From positions 11,718,168 through 11,782,167 of the forward strand of contig OZ038531.1 in NCBI GenBank assembly GCA_964036665.1: 64,000 nucleotides of DNA. Direction: 5' to 3'. The DNA comes from Gordius sp. MW1 (lineage: Eukaryota > Nematomorpha > Gordioida > Gordea > Gordiidae). Position 1 is the stretch's first letter; each line of letters starts with the position of its first letter. The translations under genes and the position numbers were made by a program. This document shows, one piece after another, positions 1-14,135 of this stretch. Below the pieces are notes generated by a model. The model did no database searches. It saw nothing but the letters and a program-made list of their open reading frames with translations, and was not told the DNA's origin.

Positions 1-2067
1 AGGATTCTCAAATTGGCTTACTTTTATATATTTTTTTACGCTCTTTCACATAGGATCGAAAAAAATAAATATTTTTTACCTCAAAATTTTTCACATATTT
101 TTCTTTGAACCGTATTCATCCGATGAAAGTTGTCGTTTTCAGACGTGGTTTCTATGATCCCAAGTAAAAATTTATCATAATCTGAAAACTATTACTTTGA
201 AATCATGATCGCATAGTGCATTTTTGAAAAATTAAGCACTCACGTTGCGATACAACAAACTAATCGCAACAATAAAACGTTGTCTTTTGTCAAAATGATA
301 GTTCTCGCAGCTTAAAACCTCTTTGCGGAAGTCAATCGAGGATAATAGGATTCTCAAATTGGCTTACTTTTATATATTTTTTTACGCTCTTTCACATAGA
401 ATCGAAAAAAATAAATATTTTTACCTCAAAAATTTTCACATATTTTTCTTTGAACCGTATTCATCCGATGAAAGTTGTCGTTCAGACGTGGTTTCTATGA
501 TCCCAAGTAAAAATTTATCAGAATCTAAAAACTATTACTTTAAAATCATGATCGCATAGAGCCATTTTCAAAAATAAATAACTAACGTTGCGATACAACA
601 AACTAATCGCAACAATAAAACGTTGTCTTTTGTCAAAATGATAGTTCTCGCAGCTTAAAACCTCTTTTTGGAAGTCAATCGAGGATAAGAGGATTCTCAA
701 ATTGGCTTACTTTTATATATTTTTTTACGCTCTTTCACATAGAATCGAAAAAAAAAAATATTTTTACCTCAAAATTTTTCACCTATTTTTCTTTGAACCG
801 TATTCATCCGATGAAAGTTGTCGTTTTCAAACGTGGTTTCTATGATCCCAAGTAAAAATTTATCAGAATCTGAAAACTATTACTTTGAAATCATGATCGC
901 ATAGAGCCATTTTCAAAAATTAAGCACTAACGTTGCGATACAACAAACTAATCGCAACAATAAAACGTTGTCTTTTGTCAAAATGATAGTTCTCGCAGCT
1001 TAAAACCTCTTTTCGGAAGTCAATCGAGGATAATAGGATTCTCAAATTTGCTTACTTTTATATATTTTTTTACGCTCTTTCACATAGAATTGAAAAAAAT
1101 AAATATTTTTACCTCAAAATTTTTCACATATTTTTCTTTGAACCGTATTCATCCGATGAAAGTTGTCGTTTTCAGACGTGGTTTCTATGATCCCAAGTAA
1201 AAATTTATCATAATCTGAAAACTATTACTTTGAAATCATGATCGCATAGTGCATTTTTGAAAAATTAAGCACTCACGTTGCGATACAACAAACTAATCGC
1301 AACAATAAAACGTTGTCTTTTGTCAAAATGATAGTTCTCGCAGCTTAAAACCTCTTTGCGGAAGTCAATCGAGGATAATAGGATTCTCAAATTGGCTTAC
1401 TTTTATATATTTTTTTACGCTCTTTCACATAGAATCGAAAAAAATAAATATTTTTACCTCAAAAATTTTCACATATTTTTCTTTGAACCGTATTCATCCG
1501 ATGAAAGTTGTCGTTCAGACGTGGTTTCTATGATCCCAAGTAAAAATTTATCAGAATCTAAAAACTATTACTTTAAAATCATGATCGCATAGAGCCATTT
1601 TCAAAAATAAATAACTAACGTTGCGATACAACAAACTAATCGCAACAATAAAACGTTGTCTTTTGTCAAAATGATAGTTCTCGCAGCTTAAAACCTCTTT
1701 TTGGAAGTCAATCGAGGATAAGAGGATTCTCAAATTGGCTTACTTTTATATATTTTTTTACGCTCTTTCACATAGAATCGAAAAAAAAAATATTTTTACC
1801 TCAAAATTTTTCACCTATTTTTCTTTGAACCGTATTCATCCGATGAAAGTTGTCGTTTTCAGACGTGGTTTCTATGATCCCAAGTAAAAATTTATCAGAA
1901 TCTGAAAACTATTACTTTGAAATCATGATCGCATAGAGCCATTTTCAAAAATTAAGCACTAACGTTGCGATACAACAAACTAATCGCAACAATAAAACGT
2001 TGTCTTTTGTCAAAATGATAGTTCTCGCAGCTTAAAACCTCTTTTCGGAAGTCAATCGAGGATAATA
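1..2067. repeat. Trimeric higher-order repeat, two copies of 1033-1034 bp
   Basis: Three consecutive monomers are repeated once with near identity at an offset of 1033 bp. Shared private variants include GTTGTCGTTCAGACG (missing TTT) near 476 and 1509, AAAAATAAATAACTAACG near 573 and 1606, and CCTCTTTTTGG near 661 and 1694. The left copy has one extra T in TTTTTTACC near 75. The window begins inside this block, so its true copy number is unknown. Confidence 0.9.
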
Positions 2068-5000
2068 GGATTCTCAAATTTGCTTACTTTTATATATTTT
2101 TTCATGCTCTTTCACATAGAATCGAAAAAAATAAATATTTTTACCTCAAAATTTTTCACATATTTTTATTTCAACCGTATGCATCCGATGAAAGTTGTCG
2201 TTTTCAGACGTGGTTTCGATGATAAAAAGTAAAAATTTATCAGAATCTGAAAACTATTACTTTGAAATCATAATCGCATAGAGCCATTTTCAAAAATTAA
2301 ACACTAACGTTGCGATACAACAAACTAATCGCAACAATAAAACGTTGTCTTTTGTCAAAATGATAGTTCTCGCAGCTTAAAACCTCTTTTCGGAAGTCAA
2401 TCGAGGATAATAGGATTCTCAAATTGGCTTACTTTTATATATTTTTCCATGCTCTTTCACATAGAATCGAAAAAAATAAATATTTTTACCTCAAAATTTT
2501 TCACATATTTTTCTTTCAACCATATGCATCCGATGAAAGTTGTCGTTTTCAGACGTGGTTTCGATGATAAAAAGTAAAAATTTATCAGAATCAGAAAATT
2601 ATTACTTTAAAATCATGATCGCATAGTGCATTTTTAAAAAATTAAGCACTCACGTTGCGATACAACAAACTAATCGCAACAATAAAACGTTGTCTTTTGT
2701 CAAAATGATAGTTCTCGCAGCTTAAAACCTCTTTGCGGAAGTCAATCGAGGATAATAGGATTCTCAAATTGGCTTACTTTTATATATTTTTTTACGCTCT
2801 TTCACATAGAATCGAAAAAAATAAATATTTTTACCTCAAAAATTTTCACATATTTTTCTTTGAACCGTATTCATCCGATGAAAGTTGTCGTTTTCAGACG
2901 TGGTTTCTATGATCCCAAGTAAAAATTTATCAGAATCTAAAAACTATTACTTTGAAATCATGATCGCATAGAGCCATTTTCAAAAATTAAGCACTCACGT
3001 TGCGATACAACAAACTAATCGCAACAATAAAACGTTGTCTTTTGTCAAAATGATAGTTCTCGCAGCTTAAAACCTCTTTGCGGAAGTCAATCGAGGATAA
3101 TAGGATTCTCAAATTGGCTTACTTTTATATATTTTTTCATGCTCTTTCACATAGAATCGAAAAAAATAAATATTTTTACCTCAAAATTTTTCACATATTT
3201 TTCTTTCAACCATATGCATCCGATGAAAGTTGTCGTTTTCAGACGTGGTTTCGATGATAAAAAGTAAAAATTTATCAGAATCAGAAAATTATTACTTTAA
3301 AATCATGATCGCATAGTGCATTTTTAAAAAATTAAGCACTCACGTTGCGATACAACAAACTAATCGCAACAATAAAACGTTGTCTTTTGTCAAAATGATA
3401 GTTCTCGCAGCTTAAAACCTCTTTGCGGAAGTCAATCGAGGATAATAGGATTCTCAAATTGGCTTACTTTTATATATTTTTTTACGCTCTTTCACATAGA
3501 ATCGAAAAAAATAAATATTTTTACCTCAAAAATTTTTCCATATTTTTCTTTGAACCGTATTCATCCGATGAAAGTTGTCGTTTTCAGACGTGGTTTCTAT
3601 GATCCCAAGTAAAAATTTATCAGAATCTAAAAACTATTACTTTGAAATCATGATCGCATAGAGCCATTTTCAAAAATTAAGCACTCACGTTGCGATACAA
3701 CAAACTAATCGCAACAATAAAACGTAGTCTTTTGTCAAAATGATAGTTCTCGCAGCTTAAAACCTCTTTGCGGAAGTCAATCGAGGATAATAGGATTCTC
3801 AAATTGGATTACTTTTATATATTTTTTTACGCTCTTTCACATAGAATCGAAAAAAATAAATATTTTTACCTCAAAAATTTTCACATATTTTTCTTTGAAC
3901 CGTTTTCATCCGATGAAAGTTGTCGTTTTCAGACGTGGTTTCTATGATCCCAAGTAAAAATTTATCAGAATCTAAAAACTATTACTTTGAAATCATGATC
4001 GCATAGAGCCATTTTTAAAAATTAAGCACTCACGTTGCGATACAACAAACTAATCGCAACAATAAAACGTTGTCTTTTGTCAAAATGATAGTTCTCGCAG
4101 CTTAAAACCTCTTTGCGGAAGTCAATCGAGGATAATAGGATTCTCAAATTGGCTTACTTTTATATATTTTTTCATGCTCTTTCACATAAAATCGAAAAAA
4201 ATAAATATTTTTACCTCAAAATTTTTCACATATTTTTCTTTCGACCGTATGCATCCGATGAAAGTTGTCGTTTTCAGACGTGGTTTCGATGATAAAAAGT
4301 AAAAATTTATCAGAATCAGAAAATTATTACTTTAAAATCATGATCGCATAGTGCATTTTTGAAAAATTAAGCACTCACGTTGCGATACAACAAACTAATC
4401 GCAACAATAAAACGTTGTCTTTTGTCAAAATGATAGTTCTCGCAGCTTAAAACCTCTTTGCGGAAGTCAATCGAGGATAATAGGATTCTCAAATTGGCTT
4501 ACTTTTATATATTTTTTTACGCTCTTTCACATAGAATCGAAAAAAATAAATATTTTTATCTCAAAATTTTTCACATATTTTTCTTTGAACCGTATGCATC
4601 CGATGAAAGTTGTCGTTTTCAGACGTGGTTTCGATGATAAAAAGTAAAAATTTATCAGAATCTGAAAACTATTACTTTGAAATCATAATCGCATAGAGCC
4701 ATTTTCAAAAATTAAACACTAACGTTGCGATACAACAAACTAATCGCAACAATAAAACGTTGTCTTTTGTCAAAATGATAGTTCTCGCAGCTTAAAACCT
4801 CTTTTCGGAAGTCAATCGAGGATAATAGGATTCTCAAATTGGCTTACTTTTATATATTTTTCCATGCTCTTTCACATAGAATCGAAAAAAATAAATATTT
4901 TTACCTCAAAATTTTTCACATATTTTTCTTTCAACCATATGCATCCGATCAAAGTTGTCGTTTTCAGACGTGGTTTCGATGATAAAAAGTAAAAATTTAT

Positions 5001-7930
5001 CAGAATCAGAAAATTATTACTTTGAAATCATGATCGCATAGTGCATTTTTAAAAAATTAAGCACTCACGTTGCGATACAACAAACTAATCGCAACAATAA
5101 AACGTTGTCTTTTGTCAAAATGATAGTTCTCGCAGCTTAAAACCTCTTTGCGGAAGTCAATCGAGGATAATAGGATTCTCAAATTGGCTTACTTTTATAT
5201 ATTTTTCCATGCTCTTTCACATAGAATCGAAAAAAATAAATATTTTTACCTCAAAATTTTTCACATATTTTTCTTTCAACCATATGCATCCGATGAAAGT
5301 TGTCGTTTTCAGACGTGGTTTCGATGATAAAAAGTAAAAATTTATCAGAATCAGAAAATTATTACTTTAAAATCATGATCGCATAGTGCATTTTTAAAAA
5401 ATTAAGCACTCACGTTGCGATACAACAAACTAATCGCAACAATAAAACGTTGTCTTTTGTCAAAATGATAGTTCTCGCAGCTTAAAACCTCTTTTCGGAA
5501 GTCAATCGAGGATAATAGGATTCTCAAATTGGCTTACTTTTATATATTTTTTCATGCTCTTTCACATAGAATCGAAAAAAATAAATATTTTTACCTCAAA
5601 ATTTTTCACATATTTTTCTTTCAACCGTATGCATCCGATGAAAGTTGTCGTTTTCAGACGTGGTTTCGATGATAAAAAGTAAAAATTTATCAGAATTTGA
5701 AAACTATTACTTTGAAATCATAATCGCATAGAGCCATTTTCAAAAATTAAACACTAACGTTGCGATACAACAAACTAATCGCAACAATAAAACGTTGTCT
5801 TTTGTCAAAATGATAGTTCTCGCAGCTTAAAACCTCTTTTCGGAAGTCAATCGAGGATAATAGGATTCTCAAATTGGCTTACTTTTATATATTTTTCCAT
5901 GCTCTTTCACATAGAATCGAAAAAAATAAATATTTTTACCTCAAAATTTTTCACATATTTTTCTTTCAACCATATGCATCCGATGAAAGTTGTCGTTTTC
6001 AGACGTGGTTTCGATGATAAAAAGTAAAAATTTATCAGAATCAGAAAATTATTACTTTAAAATCATGATCGCATAGTGCATTTTTAAAAAATTAAGCACT
6101 CACGTTGCGATACAACAAACTAATCGCAACAATAAAACGTTGTCTTTTGTCAAAATGATAGTTCTCGCAGCTTAAAACCTCTTTGCGGAAGTCAATCGAG
6201 GATAATAGGATTCTCAAATTGGCTTACTTTTATATATTTTTTTACGCTCTTTCACATAGAATCGAAAAAAATAAATATTTTTACCTCAAAAATTTTCACA
6301 TATTTTTCTTTGAACCGTATTCATCCGATGAAAGTTGTCGTTTTCAGACGTGGTTTCTATGATCCCAAGTAAAAATTTATCAGAATCTAAAAACTATTAC
6401 TTTGAAATCATGATCGCATAGAGCCATTTTCAAAAATTAAGCACTCACGTTGCGATACAACAAACTAATCGCAACAATAAAACGTTGTCTTTTGTCAAAA
6501 TGATAGTTCTCGCAGCTTAAAACCTCTTTGCGGAAGTCAATCGAGGATAATAGGATTCTCAAATTGGCTTACTTTTATATATTTTTCCATGCTCTTTCAC
6601 ATAGAATCGAAAAAAATAAATATTTTTACCTCAAAATTTTTCACATATTTTTCTTTCAACCATATGCATCCGATGAAAGTTGTCGTTTTCAGACGTGGTT
6701 TCGATGATAAAAAGTAAAAATTTATCAGAATCAGAAATTTATTACTTTAAAATCATGATCGCATAGTGCATTTTTAAAAAATTAAGCACTCACGTTGCGA
6801 TACAACAAACTAATCGCAACAATAAAACGTTGTCTTTTGTCAAAATGATAGTTCTCGCAGTTTAAAACCTCTTTGCGGAAGTCAATCGAGGATAATAGGA
6901 TTCTCAAATTGGCTTACTTTTATATATTTTTTTACGCTCTTTCACATAGAATCGAAAAAAATAAATATTTTTACCTCAAAATTTTTTACATATTTTTCTT
7001 TGAACCGTATTCATCCGATGAAAGTTGTCGTTTTCAGACGTGGTTTCTATGATCCCAAGTAAAAATTTATCAGAATCTAAAAACTATTACTTTGAAATCA
7101 TGATCGCATAGAGCCATTTTCAAAAATTAAGCACTCACGTTGCGATACAACAAACTAATCGCAACAATAAAACGTAGTCTTTTGTCAAAATGATAGTTCT
7201 CGCAGCTTAAAACCTCTTTGCGGAAGTCAATCGAGGATAATAGGATTCTCAAATTGGCTTACTTTTATATATTTTTTTACGCTCTTTCACATAGAATCGA
7301 AAAAAATAAATATTTTTACCTCAAAAATTTTCACATATTTTTCTTTGAACCGTTTTCATCCGATGAAAGTTGTCGTTTTCAGACGTGGTTTCTATGATCC
7401 CAAGTAAAAATTTATCAGAATCTAAAAACTATTACTTTGAAATCATGATCGCATAGAGCCATTTTTAAAAATTAAGCACTCACGTTGCGATACAACAAAC
7501 TAATCGCAACAATAAAACGTTGTCTTTTGTCAAAATGATAGTTCTCGCAGCTTAAAACCTCTTTGCGGAAGTCAATCGAGGATAATAGGATTCTCAAATT
7601 GGCTTACTTTTATATATTTTTTCATGCTCTTTCACATAAAATCGAAAAAAATAAATATTTTTACCTCAAAATTTTTCACATATTTTTCTTTCGACCGTAT
7701 GCATCCGATGAAAGTTGTCGTTTTCAGACGTGGTTTCGATGATAAAAAGTAAAAATTTATCAGAATCAGAAAATTATTACTTTAAAATCATGATCGCATA
7801 GTGCATTTTTGAAAAATTAAGCACTCACGTTGCGATACAACAAACTAATCGCAACAATAAAACGTTGTCTTTTGTCAAAATGATAGTTCTCGCAGCTTAA
7901 AACCTCTTTGCGGAAGTCAATCGAGGATAA
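2056..7930. repeat. Block with 7-mer and 3-mer spacing; 2056-4480 matches 5506-7930
   Basis: About seven monomers at 2056-4480 match 5506-7930 at an offset of 3450 bp (ten monomers). Shared rare variants are AACGTAGTC (3721 and 7171), CCGTTTTCATCC (near 3900 and 7350), CACATAAAATCG (near 4175 and 7625) and TTTCGACCGTATG (near 4240 and 7690). The marker AAACACTAACG occurs near 2301, 4716 and 5751, spacings of 2415 bp (7 monomers) and 1035 bp (3 monomers). The three monomers at about 4480-5506 do not match 7930-8960, so this is not a simple decamer tandem. Confidence 0.85.
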
Positions 7931-10900
7931 TAGGATTCTCAAATTGGCTTACTTTTATATATTTTTTTACGCTCTTTCACATAGAATCGAAAAAAATAAA
8001 TATTTTTACCTCAAAATTTTTCACATATTTTTCTTTGAACCGTATTCATCCGATGAAAGTTGTCGTTTTCAGACGTGGTTTCTATGATCCCAAGTAAAAA
8101 TTTATCAGAATCAGAAAATTATTACTTTAAAATCATGATCGCATAATGCATTTTTGAAAAATTAAGCACTCACGTTGCGAAACAAACTAATCGCAACAAT
8201 AAAACGTTGTCTTTTGTCAAAATGATAGTTCTCGCAGCTTAAAACCTCTTTGCGGAAGTCAATCGAGGATAATAGGATTCTCAAATTGGCTTACTTTTAT
8301 ATATTTTTTTACGCTCTTTCACATAGAATCGAAAAAAATAAATATTTTTACCTCAAAATTTTTCACCTATTTTTCTTTGAACCGTATTCATCCGATGAAA
8401 TTTGTCGTTTTCAGACGTGGTTTCTATGATCCCAAGTAAAAATTTATCATAATCTGAAAACTATTACTTTGAAATCATGATCGCATAGTGCATTTTTGAA
8501 AAATTAAGCACTCACGTTGCGATACAACAAACTAATCGCAACAATAAAACGTTGTCTTTTGTCAAAATGATAGTTCTCGCAGCTTAAAACCTCTTTGCGG
8601 AAGTCAATCGAGGATAATAGGATTCTCAAATTGGCTTACTTTTATTTATTTTTTTACGCTCTTTCACATAGAATCGAAAAAAATAAATATTTTTACCTCA
8701 AAAATTTTCACATATTTTTCTTTGAACCGTATTCATCCGATGAAAGTTGTCGTTTTCAGACGTGGTTTCTATGATCCCAAGTAAAAATTTATCAGAATCT
8801 AAAAACTATTACTTTGAAATCATGATTCGCATAGAGCCATTTTCAAAAATTAAGCACTCACGTTGCGATACAACAAACTAATCGCAACAATAAAACGTTG
8901 TCTTTTGTCAAAATGATAGTTCTCGCAGCTTAAAACCTCTTTGCGGAAGTCAATCGAGGATAATAGGATTCTCAAATTGGCTTACTTTTATATATTTTTT
9001 CATGCTCTTTCACATAGAATCGAAAAAAATAAATATTTTTACCTCAAAATTTTTCACATATTTTTCTTTCGACCGTATGCATCCGATGAAAGTTGTCGTT
9101 TTCAGACGTGGTTTCGATGATAAAAAGTAAAAATTTATCAGAATCAGAAAATTATTACTTTAAAATCATGATCGCATAGTGCATTTTTGAAAAATTAAGC
9201 ACTCACGTTGCGATACAACAAACTAATCGCAACAATAAAACGTTGTCTTTTGTCAAAATGATAGTTCTCGCAGCTTAAAACCTCTTTGCAGGAGTCAATC
9301 GAGGATAATAGGATTCTCAAATTGGCTTACTTTTATATATTTTTTTACGCTCTTTCACATAGAATCGAAAAAAATAAATATTTTTACCTCAAAAATTTTC
9401 ACATATTTTTCTTTGAACCGTATTCATCCGATGAAAGTTGTCGTTTTCAGACGTGGTTTCTATGATCCCAAGTAAAAATTTATCAGAATCTAAAAACTAT
9501 TACTTTAAAATCATGATCGCATAGAGCCATTTTCAAAAATAAATAACTAACGTTGCGATACAACAAACTAATCGCAACAATAAAACGTTGTCTTTTGTCA
9601 AAATGATAGTTCTCGCAGCTTAAAACCTCTTTTCGGAAGTCAATCGAGGATAAGAGGATTCTCAAATTGGCTTACTTTTATATATTTTTTTACGCTCTTT
9701 CACATAGAATCGAAAAAAAAAAAATATTTTTACCTCAAAAATTTTCACATATTTTTCTTTGAACCGTATTCATCCGATGAAAGTTGTCGTTTTCAGACGT
9801 GGTTTCTATGATCCCAAGTAAAAATTTATCAGAATCTGAAAACTATTACTTTGAAATCATGATCGCACAGAGCCATTTTCAAAAATTAAGCACTAACGTT
9901 GCGATACAACAAACTAATCGCAACAATAAAACGTTGTCTTTGGTCAAAATGATAGTTCTCGCAGCTTAAAACCTCTTTTCGGAAGTCAATCGAGGATAAT
10001 AGGATTCTCAAATTTGCTTACTTTTATATATTTTTTTACGCTCTTTCACATAGAATCGAAAAAAATAAATATTTTTACCTCAAAAATTTTCACATATTTT
10101 TCTTTGAACCGTATTCATCCGATGAAAGATGTCGTTTTCAGACGTGGTTTCTATGATCCCAAGTAAAAATTTATCAGAATCTAAAAACTATTACTTTGAA
10201 ATCATGATCGCATAGAGCCATTTTCAAAAATAAAGCACTAACGTTGCGATACAACAAACTAATCGCAACAATAAAACGTTGTCTTTTGTCAAAATGATAG
10301 TTCTCGCAGCTTAAAACCTCTTTTCGGAAGTCAATCGAGGATAAGAGGATTCTCAAATTGGCTTACTTTTATATATTTTTTTACGCTCTTTCACATATAA
10401 TCGAAAAAAATAAATATTTTTACCTCAAAATTTTTCACATATTTTTCTTTGAATCGTATTCATCCGATGAAAGTTGTCGTTTTCAGACGTGGTTTCTATG
10501 ATCCCAAGTATTATCAGAATCTGAAAACTATTACTTTGAAATCATGATCGCATAGAGCCATTTTCAAAAATTAAGCAATAACGTTGCGATACAACAAACT
10601 AATCGCAACAATAAAACGTTGTCTTTTGTCAAAATGATAGTTCTCGCAGCTTAAAACCTCTTTTCGGAAGTCAATCGAGGATAATAGGATTCTCAAATTG
10701 GCTTACTTTTATATATTTTTTCATGCTCTTTCACATAGAATCGAAAAAAATAAATATTTTTAACTCAAAATTTTTCACATATTTTTCTTTCAACCATATG
10801 CATCCGATGAAAGTTGTCGTTTTCAGACGTGGTTTCGATGATAAAAAGTAAAAATTTATCAGAATCAGAAAATTATTACTTTAAAATCATGATCGCATAG

Positions 10901-11375
10901 TGCATTTTTGAAAAATTAAGCACTCACGTTGCGATACAACAAACTAATCGCAACAATAAAACGTTGTCTTTTGTCAAAATGATAGTTCTCGCAGCTTAAA
11001 ACCTCTTTGCGGAAGTCAATCGAGGATAATAGGATTCTCAAATTGGCTTACTTTTATATATTTTTTTACGCTCTTTCACATAGAATCGAAAAAAATAAAT
11101 ATTTTTACCTCAAAAATTTTCACATATTTTTCTTTGAACCGTATTCATCCGATGAAAGTTGTCGTTTTCAGACGTGGTTTCTATGATCCCAAGTAAAAAT
11201 TTATCAGAATCTAAAAACTATTACTTTGAAATCATGATCGCATAGAGCCATTTTCAAAAATAAAGCACTAACGTTGCGAGGCAACAAACTAATCGCAACA
11301 ATAAAACGTTGTCTTTTGTCAAAATGATAGTTCTCGCAGCTTAAAACCTCTTTTCGGAAGTCAATCGAGGATAAG

Positions 11376-11720
11376 AGGATTCTCAAATTGGCTTACTTTT
11401 ATATATTTTTTTACGCTCTTTCACATAGAATCGAAAAAAATAAATATTTTTACCTCAAAAATTTTCACATATTTTTCTTTGAACCGTATTCATCCGATGA
11501 AAGTTGTCGTTTTCAGACGTGGTTTCTATGATCCCAAGTAAAAATTTATCAGAATCTGAAAACTATTACTTTGAAATCATGATCGCATAGAGCCATTTTC
11601 AAAAATAAAGCACTAACGTTGCGATACAACAAACTAATCGCAACAATAAAACGTTGTCTTTTGTCAAAATGATAGTTCTCGCAGCTTAAAACCTCTTTTC
11701 GGAAGTCAATCGAGGATAAG
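11376..11720. repeat. Reference monomer, variant group A (345 bp)
   Basis: Example of the most common monomer group. Diagnostic positions, in order: TTTTTTTACGCTC after the TATATA stretch; CTCAAAAATTTTCAC; GAACCGTATTCATCC; TTTCTATGATCCCAAG; ATCATGATCGCATAGAGCC; then ACTAACGTTGCGATAC. Group A dominates about 9.4-18.3, 22.3-25.1, 30-37 and 41-44.7 kb. It is the source of the recurring 60-codon open frame on the minus strand, which is a by-product of the repeat. Group names are mine. Confidence 0.9.
11615..11655. other. Conserved inverted repeat present in each standard monomer (example copy)
   Basis: Arms GTTGCGAT (11618-11625) and ATCGCAAC (11637-11644) are perfect 8-bp complements separated by 11 nt. 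The self-complementary hexamer AACGTT lies on both sides (11615-11620 and 11650-11655), making a larger near-dyad. The arrangement recurs about once per monomer through the window. Exceptions include arm changes (ACGATGCG near 47009 and 50455; TAAGCGCAAC near 19567, 26434, 38106, 48749 and 49438), a 3-nt loop deletion (near 18870, 25737, 37410, 48053 and 51499), and a 30-bp deletion in three units. It could be a protein-binding dyad or could extrude as a hairpin; neither is shown here. Confidence 0.85.
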
Positions 11721-14135
11721 AGGATTCTCAAATTGGCTTACTTTTATATATTTTTTTACGCTCTTTCACATAGAATTGAAAAAAATTAATATTTTTACCT
11801 CAAAATTTTTCACATATTTTTCTTTGAACCGTATTCATCCGATGAAAGTTGTCGTTTTCAGACGTGGTTTCTATGATCCCAAGTAAAAATTTATCAGAAT
11901 CTGAAAACTATTACTTTGAAATCATGATCGCATAGAGCCATTTTCAAAAATTAAGCACTAACGTTGCGATACAACAAACTAATCGCAACAATAAAACGTT
12001 GTCTTTTGTCAAAATGATAGTTCTCGCAGCTTAAAACCTCTTTTCGGAAGTCAATCGAGGATAATAGGATTCTCAAATTGGCTTACTTTTATATATTTTT
12101 TTACGCTCTTTCACATAGAATCGAAAAAAATAAATATTTTTACCTCAAAAATTTTCACATATTTTTCTTTGAACCGTATTCATCCGATGAAAGTTGTCTT
12201 TTTCAGACGTGGTTTCTATGATCCCAAGTAAAAATTTATCAGAATCTAAAAACTATTACTTTGAAATCATGATCGCATAGAGGCATTTTCAAAAATAAAG
12301 CACTAACGTTGCGATACAACAAACTAATCGCAACAATAAAACGTTGTCTTTTGTCAAAATGATAGTTCTCGCAGCTTAAAACCTCTTTTCGGAAGTCAAT
12401 CGAGGATAATAGGATTCTCAAATTGGCTTACTTTTATATATTTTTTCATGCTCTTTCACATAGAATCGAAAAAAATAAATACTTTTAACTCAAAATTTTT
12501 CACATATTTTTCTTTCAACCATATGCATCCGATGAAAGTTGTCGTTTTCAGACGTGGTTTCGATAATAAAAAGTAAAAATTTATCAGAATCAGAAAATTA
12601 TTACTTTAAAATCATGATCGCATAGTGCATTTTTGAAAAATTAAGCACTCACGTTGCGATACAACAAACTAATCGCAACAATAAAACGTTGTCTTTTGTC
12701 AAAATGATAGTTCTCGCAGCTTAAAACCTCTTTGCGGAAGTCAATCGAGGATAATAGGATTCTCAAATTGGCTTACTTTTATATATTTTTTTACGCTCTT
12801 TCACATAGAATCGAAAAAAATAAATATTTTTACCTCAAAAATTTTCACATATTTTTCTTTGAACCGTATTCATCCGATGAAAGTTGTCGTTTTCAGACGT
12901 GGTTTCTATGATCCCAAGTAAAAATTTATCAGAATCTAAAAACTATTACTTTGAAATCATGATCGCATAGAGCCATTTTCAAAAATTAAGCACTAACGTT
13001 GCGATACAACAAACTAATCGCAACAATAAAACGTTGTCTTTTGTCAAAATGATAGTTCTCGCAGCTTAAAACCTCTTTGCGGAAGTCAATCGAGGATAAT
13101 AGGATTCTCAAATTGGCTTACTTTTATATATTTTTTTACGCTCTTTCACATAGAATCGAAAAAAATAAATATTTTTACCTCAAAAATTTTCACATATTTT
13201 TCTTTGAACCGTATTCATCCGATGAAAGTTGTCGTTTTCAGACGTGGTTTCTATGATCCCAAGTAAAAATTTATCAGAATCTAAAAACTATTACTTTGAA
13301 ATCATGATCGCATAGAGCCATTTTCAAAAATAAAGCACTAACGTTGCGATACAACAAACTAATCGCAACAATAAAACGTTGTCTTTTGTCAAAATGATAG
13401 TTCTCGCAGCTTAAAACCTCTTTTCGGAAGTCAATCGAGGATAAGAGGATTCTCAAATTGGCTTACTTTTATATATTTTTTTACGCTCTTTCACATAGAA
13501 TCGAAAAAAATAAATATTTTTACCTCAAAAATTTTCACATATTTTTCTTTGAACCGTATTCATCCGATGAAAGTTGTCGTTTTCAGACGTGGTTTCTATG
13601 ATCCCAAGTAAAAATTTATCAGAATCTGAAAACTATTACTTTGAAATCATGATCGCATAGAGCCATTTTCAAAAATTAAGCACTAACGTTGCGATACAAC
13701 AAACTAATCGCAACAATAAAACGTTGTCTTTTGTCAAAATGATAGTTCTCGCAGCTTAAAACCTCTTTTCGGAAGTCAATCGAGGATAATAGGATTCTCA
13801 AATTGGCTTACTTTTATATATTTTTTTACGCTCTTTCACATAGAATCGAAAAAAATAAATATTTTTACCTCAAAAATTTTCACATATTTTTCTTTGAACC
13901 GTATTCATCCGATGAAAGTTGTCTTTTTCAGACGTGGTTTCTATGATCCCAAGTAAAAATTTATCAGAATCTAAAAACTATTACTTTGAAATCATGATCG
14001 CATAGAGGCATTTTCAAAAATAAAGCACTAACGTTGCGATACAACAAACTAATCGCAACAATAAAACGTTGTCTTTTGTCAAAATGATAGTTCTCGCAGC
14101 TTAAAACTTCTTTTCGGAAGTCAATCGAGGATAAT

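Noticed and set aside
323..559. 78-codon plus-strand open frame repeated at 1356
   Set aside because: It starts at TTG and exists because of a local 3-bp loss in the trimer block. It is a by-product of the satellite.
10174..10356. Recurring 60-codon minus-strand open frame, dozens of near-identical copies across the window
   Set aside because: It recurs once per group A monomer and simply reflects repetition of one sequence. In the copies I checked the first codon is TTG, not ATG, and in related monomers the frame is broken by small indels with no sign of coding constraint.
11690..11720. CENP-B box-like motif around TTCGGAAGTCAATCGAGG
   Set aside because: The spacing and the CGGG core of the consensus are not met; only TTCG matches.
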